Part shown: positions 62,300-64,000 of the stretch, piece after piece
How positions within the stretch are numbered: the stretch's first letter is position 1
Layout: the number at the start of each line of letters is the position of its first letter
Source: Morinoia aosen
Lineage: Eukaryota > Arthropoda > Malacostraca > Amphipoda > Talitridae
Direction: 5' to 3'
Assembly (NCBI GenBank): GCA_030386875.1
Contig: CM059567.1
Location: forward strand, 82,763,130 to 82,827,129
Length of the DNA stretch: 64,000 nucleotides
Program-made: the position numbers and the translations under genes
Notes under the pieces: model-generated
What the model saw: only the letters and a program-made list of their open reading frames with translations
Databases searched by the model: none
What the model was told of the DNA's origin: nothing

Positions 62300-64000
62300 T
62301 ACGAAACAATTTCTTCGAAATGATCTGAAAAGTTGAGATGTACGTAGGGAACAACGACGCCCTCATAAGAAGATAGAGCCTTTGCGTACCCCAGCTGTCA
62401 CCTTCTAGTTGGTACTGAAGAGATAAGCTGCCCTTGAGTTAATTTGATTGCGAACGTCATTTTCTTACGTGTACGCACATTTGTCTCTCCCGCCCTCCTG
62501 AGGACAAAGTATGATTGTTATCAACTCCATAACTATAGCACCTTCTTGTGGAATTTTTTTAGCGATTGCAAACTTCGATAAACTGATAATTCAATTCAGA
62601 AATACTGGAAATACAATAAATGTAATTATTAGTTAATAAAAGAAATTTCTAATTAGAATTACATTCTAGATTTTTAAGCAACATTTAACTATTTATGTTT
62701 TCTTTACCTGATTGTTTGCAACCTAGAAAATACACTCAATTGTAAATAGAGAAGAGAGACATTCCCAGTTATCGTTAATAATTAACTAGACATTGAAACT
62801 GAAATCAGAGCAGAAAACATCAGACAAACAAACGCCTTGACGTTTGACTTTGGTCCGAGGTGGTGTCTCTATGCTCCCTGATTACAATGAAGTGTGTAAA
62901 GGAACTTCGCCCGTCCGCTTTTCTTGATAGTTTTTTTATTATTTTCCGTACCGGGCAACTTTATTTTTTCAATTATGGCCTGGCAACATCGCCCAATCAT
63001 CCGTGAGCCTGTGAGCCTCGGCACGCGTTACTGTGTCTCTCGTGGTTCTGATCTAACAGGACTTCTTTTCTTGAGCCACCGGTATGTTATGTGTAACTTT
63101 TATGACTCTTGTGTTTTGCTTTGTAGGGAAACTTTCATATTTTGTTAAATGTGTTCAAACTGTTCATTGTGTGAAATCTCTCGTTCTTTTTTCTGACTTA
63201 ACTGCCAGAGTTCTAACTGCTCTTCGGTGCATGTGACAGTAGGGTGAATAATTATTATTTAACCATGAGACTAGCTTTCCGCGTAGTTTTATTTAGTGCT
63301 TCGCGCCGCCACAGCTTCATCATTAGCGGCCGCAGCACAAGAACTCGTGCCCAAGCTGAAGGGATAACTCTCTTGTAGGTACGCGGGTGAGCCCGCTTGG
63401 TTACCATGACTCCGTGCCCTTCGAAGTTGAGCTCGACTGCGTGGGCCACGCACGAACCTGAGCCGTACTGGAGCGACGATACTCCTACCCATTTCTCCCG
63501 GGATCTGCACTCACGCCACTTCAGAAGTTGAGTCACTTGTTGCGTGACTCTGGACTCTGGGTGTGGTCGAACCTGAGCCTAGCAGCCAACCTAATTTTTC
63601 CGTATTTGTGATATCAAATATTGTAAGTTTAAGTCATTAGTATCCATCATCCGTTATTATTTAAAATTTGTCAACCGCGTACATTAAATTATGTTATTTG
63701 CCGAGTCTTCATTTCATCCTTGTGGTTGCGTCTCTCGTGTTCTCTTGACAAAGTGCTATGATAATATCGTAGAAGTGGTATAGTTGTACAAATTCGCTCC
63801 ACTATATTATAGCCCCTTCATGCAACTTGTGTCTCCTAATCCACTTATGAGGCATAAATAGTCAATGTACACGGCGTATATATTTCAAAAAAGCTCCATT
63901 GTGAAGATGGTTAGACCATTGGTTCTTCCGCACCCACGTCCCGGCTCAGGTACCCATGCAGGAATGCGGGAACATCCGTTGCTCTCTCACGCTGCCTAAG
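62300..64000. other. Unassigned right flank
   Basis: No long frame, LTR or RNA gene recognised. A GC-richer patch at about 63290-63590 breaks the AT-rich background and could be part of a repeat or a host regulatory region; nothing specific supports either. Confidence 0.3.

Noticed and set aside
63255-63536. 93-codon minus frame in the GC-richer patch
   Set aside because: No motif or homology, and an overlapping competitor frame; likely chance.

Overview
This is non-coding-rich eukaryotic DNA, built almost entirely from nested transposable elements. An arthropod genome, probably an insect, is the best guess. The basis is CR1-like and I-clade LINEs, Ty3/gypsy elements with a tRNA-Ser type primer site, a Tc1-like relic, and PIF/Harbinger fragments with a MADF-domain partner. 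No host gene, rRNA, tRNA or CRISPR array was recognised. Every confident protein-coding call belongs to a mobile element. The species cannot be named from the sequence.

Layout. 1-3978: a dead LINE-A fragment (minus strand), split by a 3.3-kb foldback element whose arms are inverted AT-rich satellite arrays and which is flanked by an 8-bp duplication. 3979-9175: LINE-A copy 1 (minus), full length, one nonsense codon in ORF2. 9228-14867: an I-clade LINE (minus) with both ORFs intact and a 10-bp target duplication. 15215-20441: LINE-A copy 2 (plus), head-to-head with copy 1, with a different single nonsense codon. 20442-21715: dispersed repeats. 21716-38690: an older RNase-H-type LINE (minus) broken by two related Ty3/gypsy elements. 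Gypsy-1 (21876-27013) is young and nearly intact. Gypsy-2 (27191-37682) is dead and itself hosts two solo-LTR-like insertions, a 26-bp minisatellite repeat and a LINE fragment. 38726-47100: small fossils (35-bp repeats, MADF and PIF/Harbinger pieces, a CR1-like LINE, a 67-bp tandem repeat, a Tc1-like relic). 49251-62299: a 13-kb LTR element whose two 330-bp LTRs look identical. 62300-64000: nothing recognised.

The 13-kb element is the most interesting part. It has a long leader, a gag ORF broken by a 3.6-kb insertion with 39-bp terminal inverted repeats, and a canonical U UUU UUA -1 frameshift signal joining the nucleocapsid to pol. It also has a third small ORF, downstream of integrase and preceded by a good 3' splice site. 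That ORF encodes a 108-residue protein with an N-terminal myristoylation-type start (MGNKVS) and one membrane span. The position matches env of insect retroviruses, but the protein is far too small to be a classical envelope.

Order of events inferred from nesting: the RNase-H LINE is oldest. Gypsy-2 then inserted and decayed while receiving solo LTRs and repeats. Gypsy-1 and the 13-kb element are recent arrivals.
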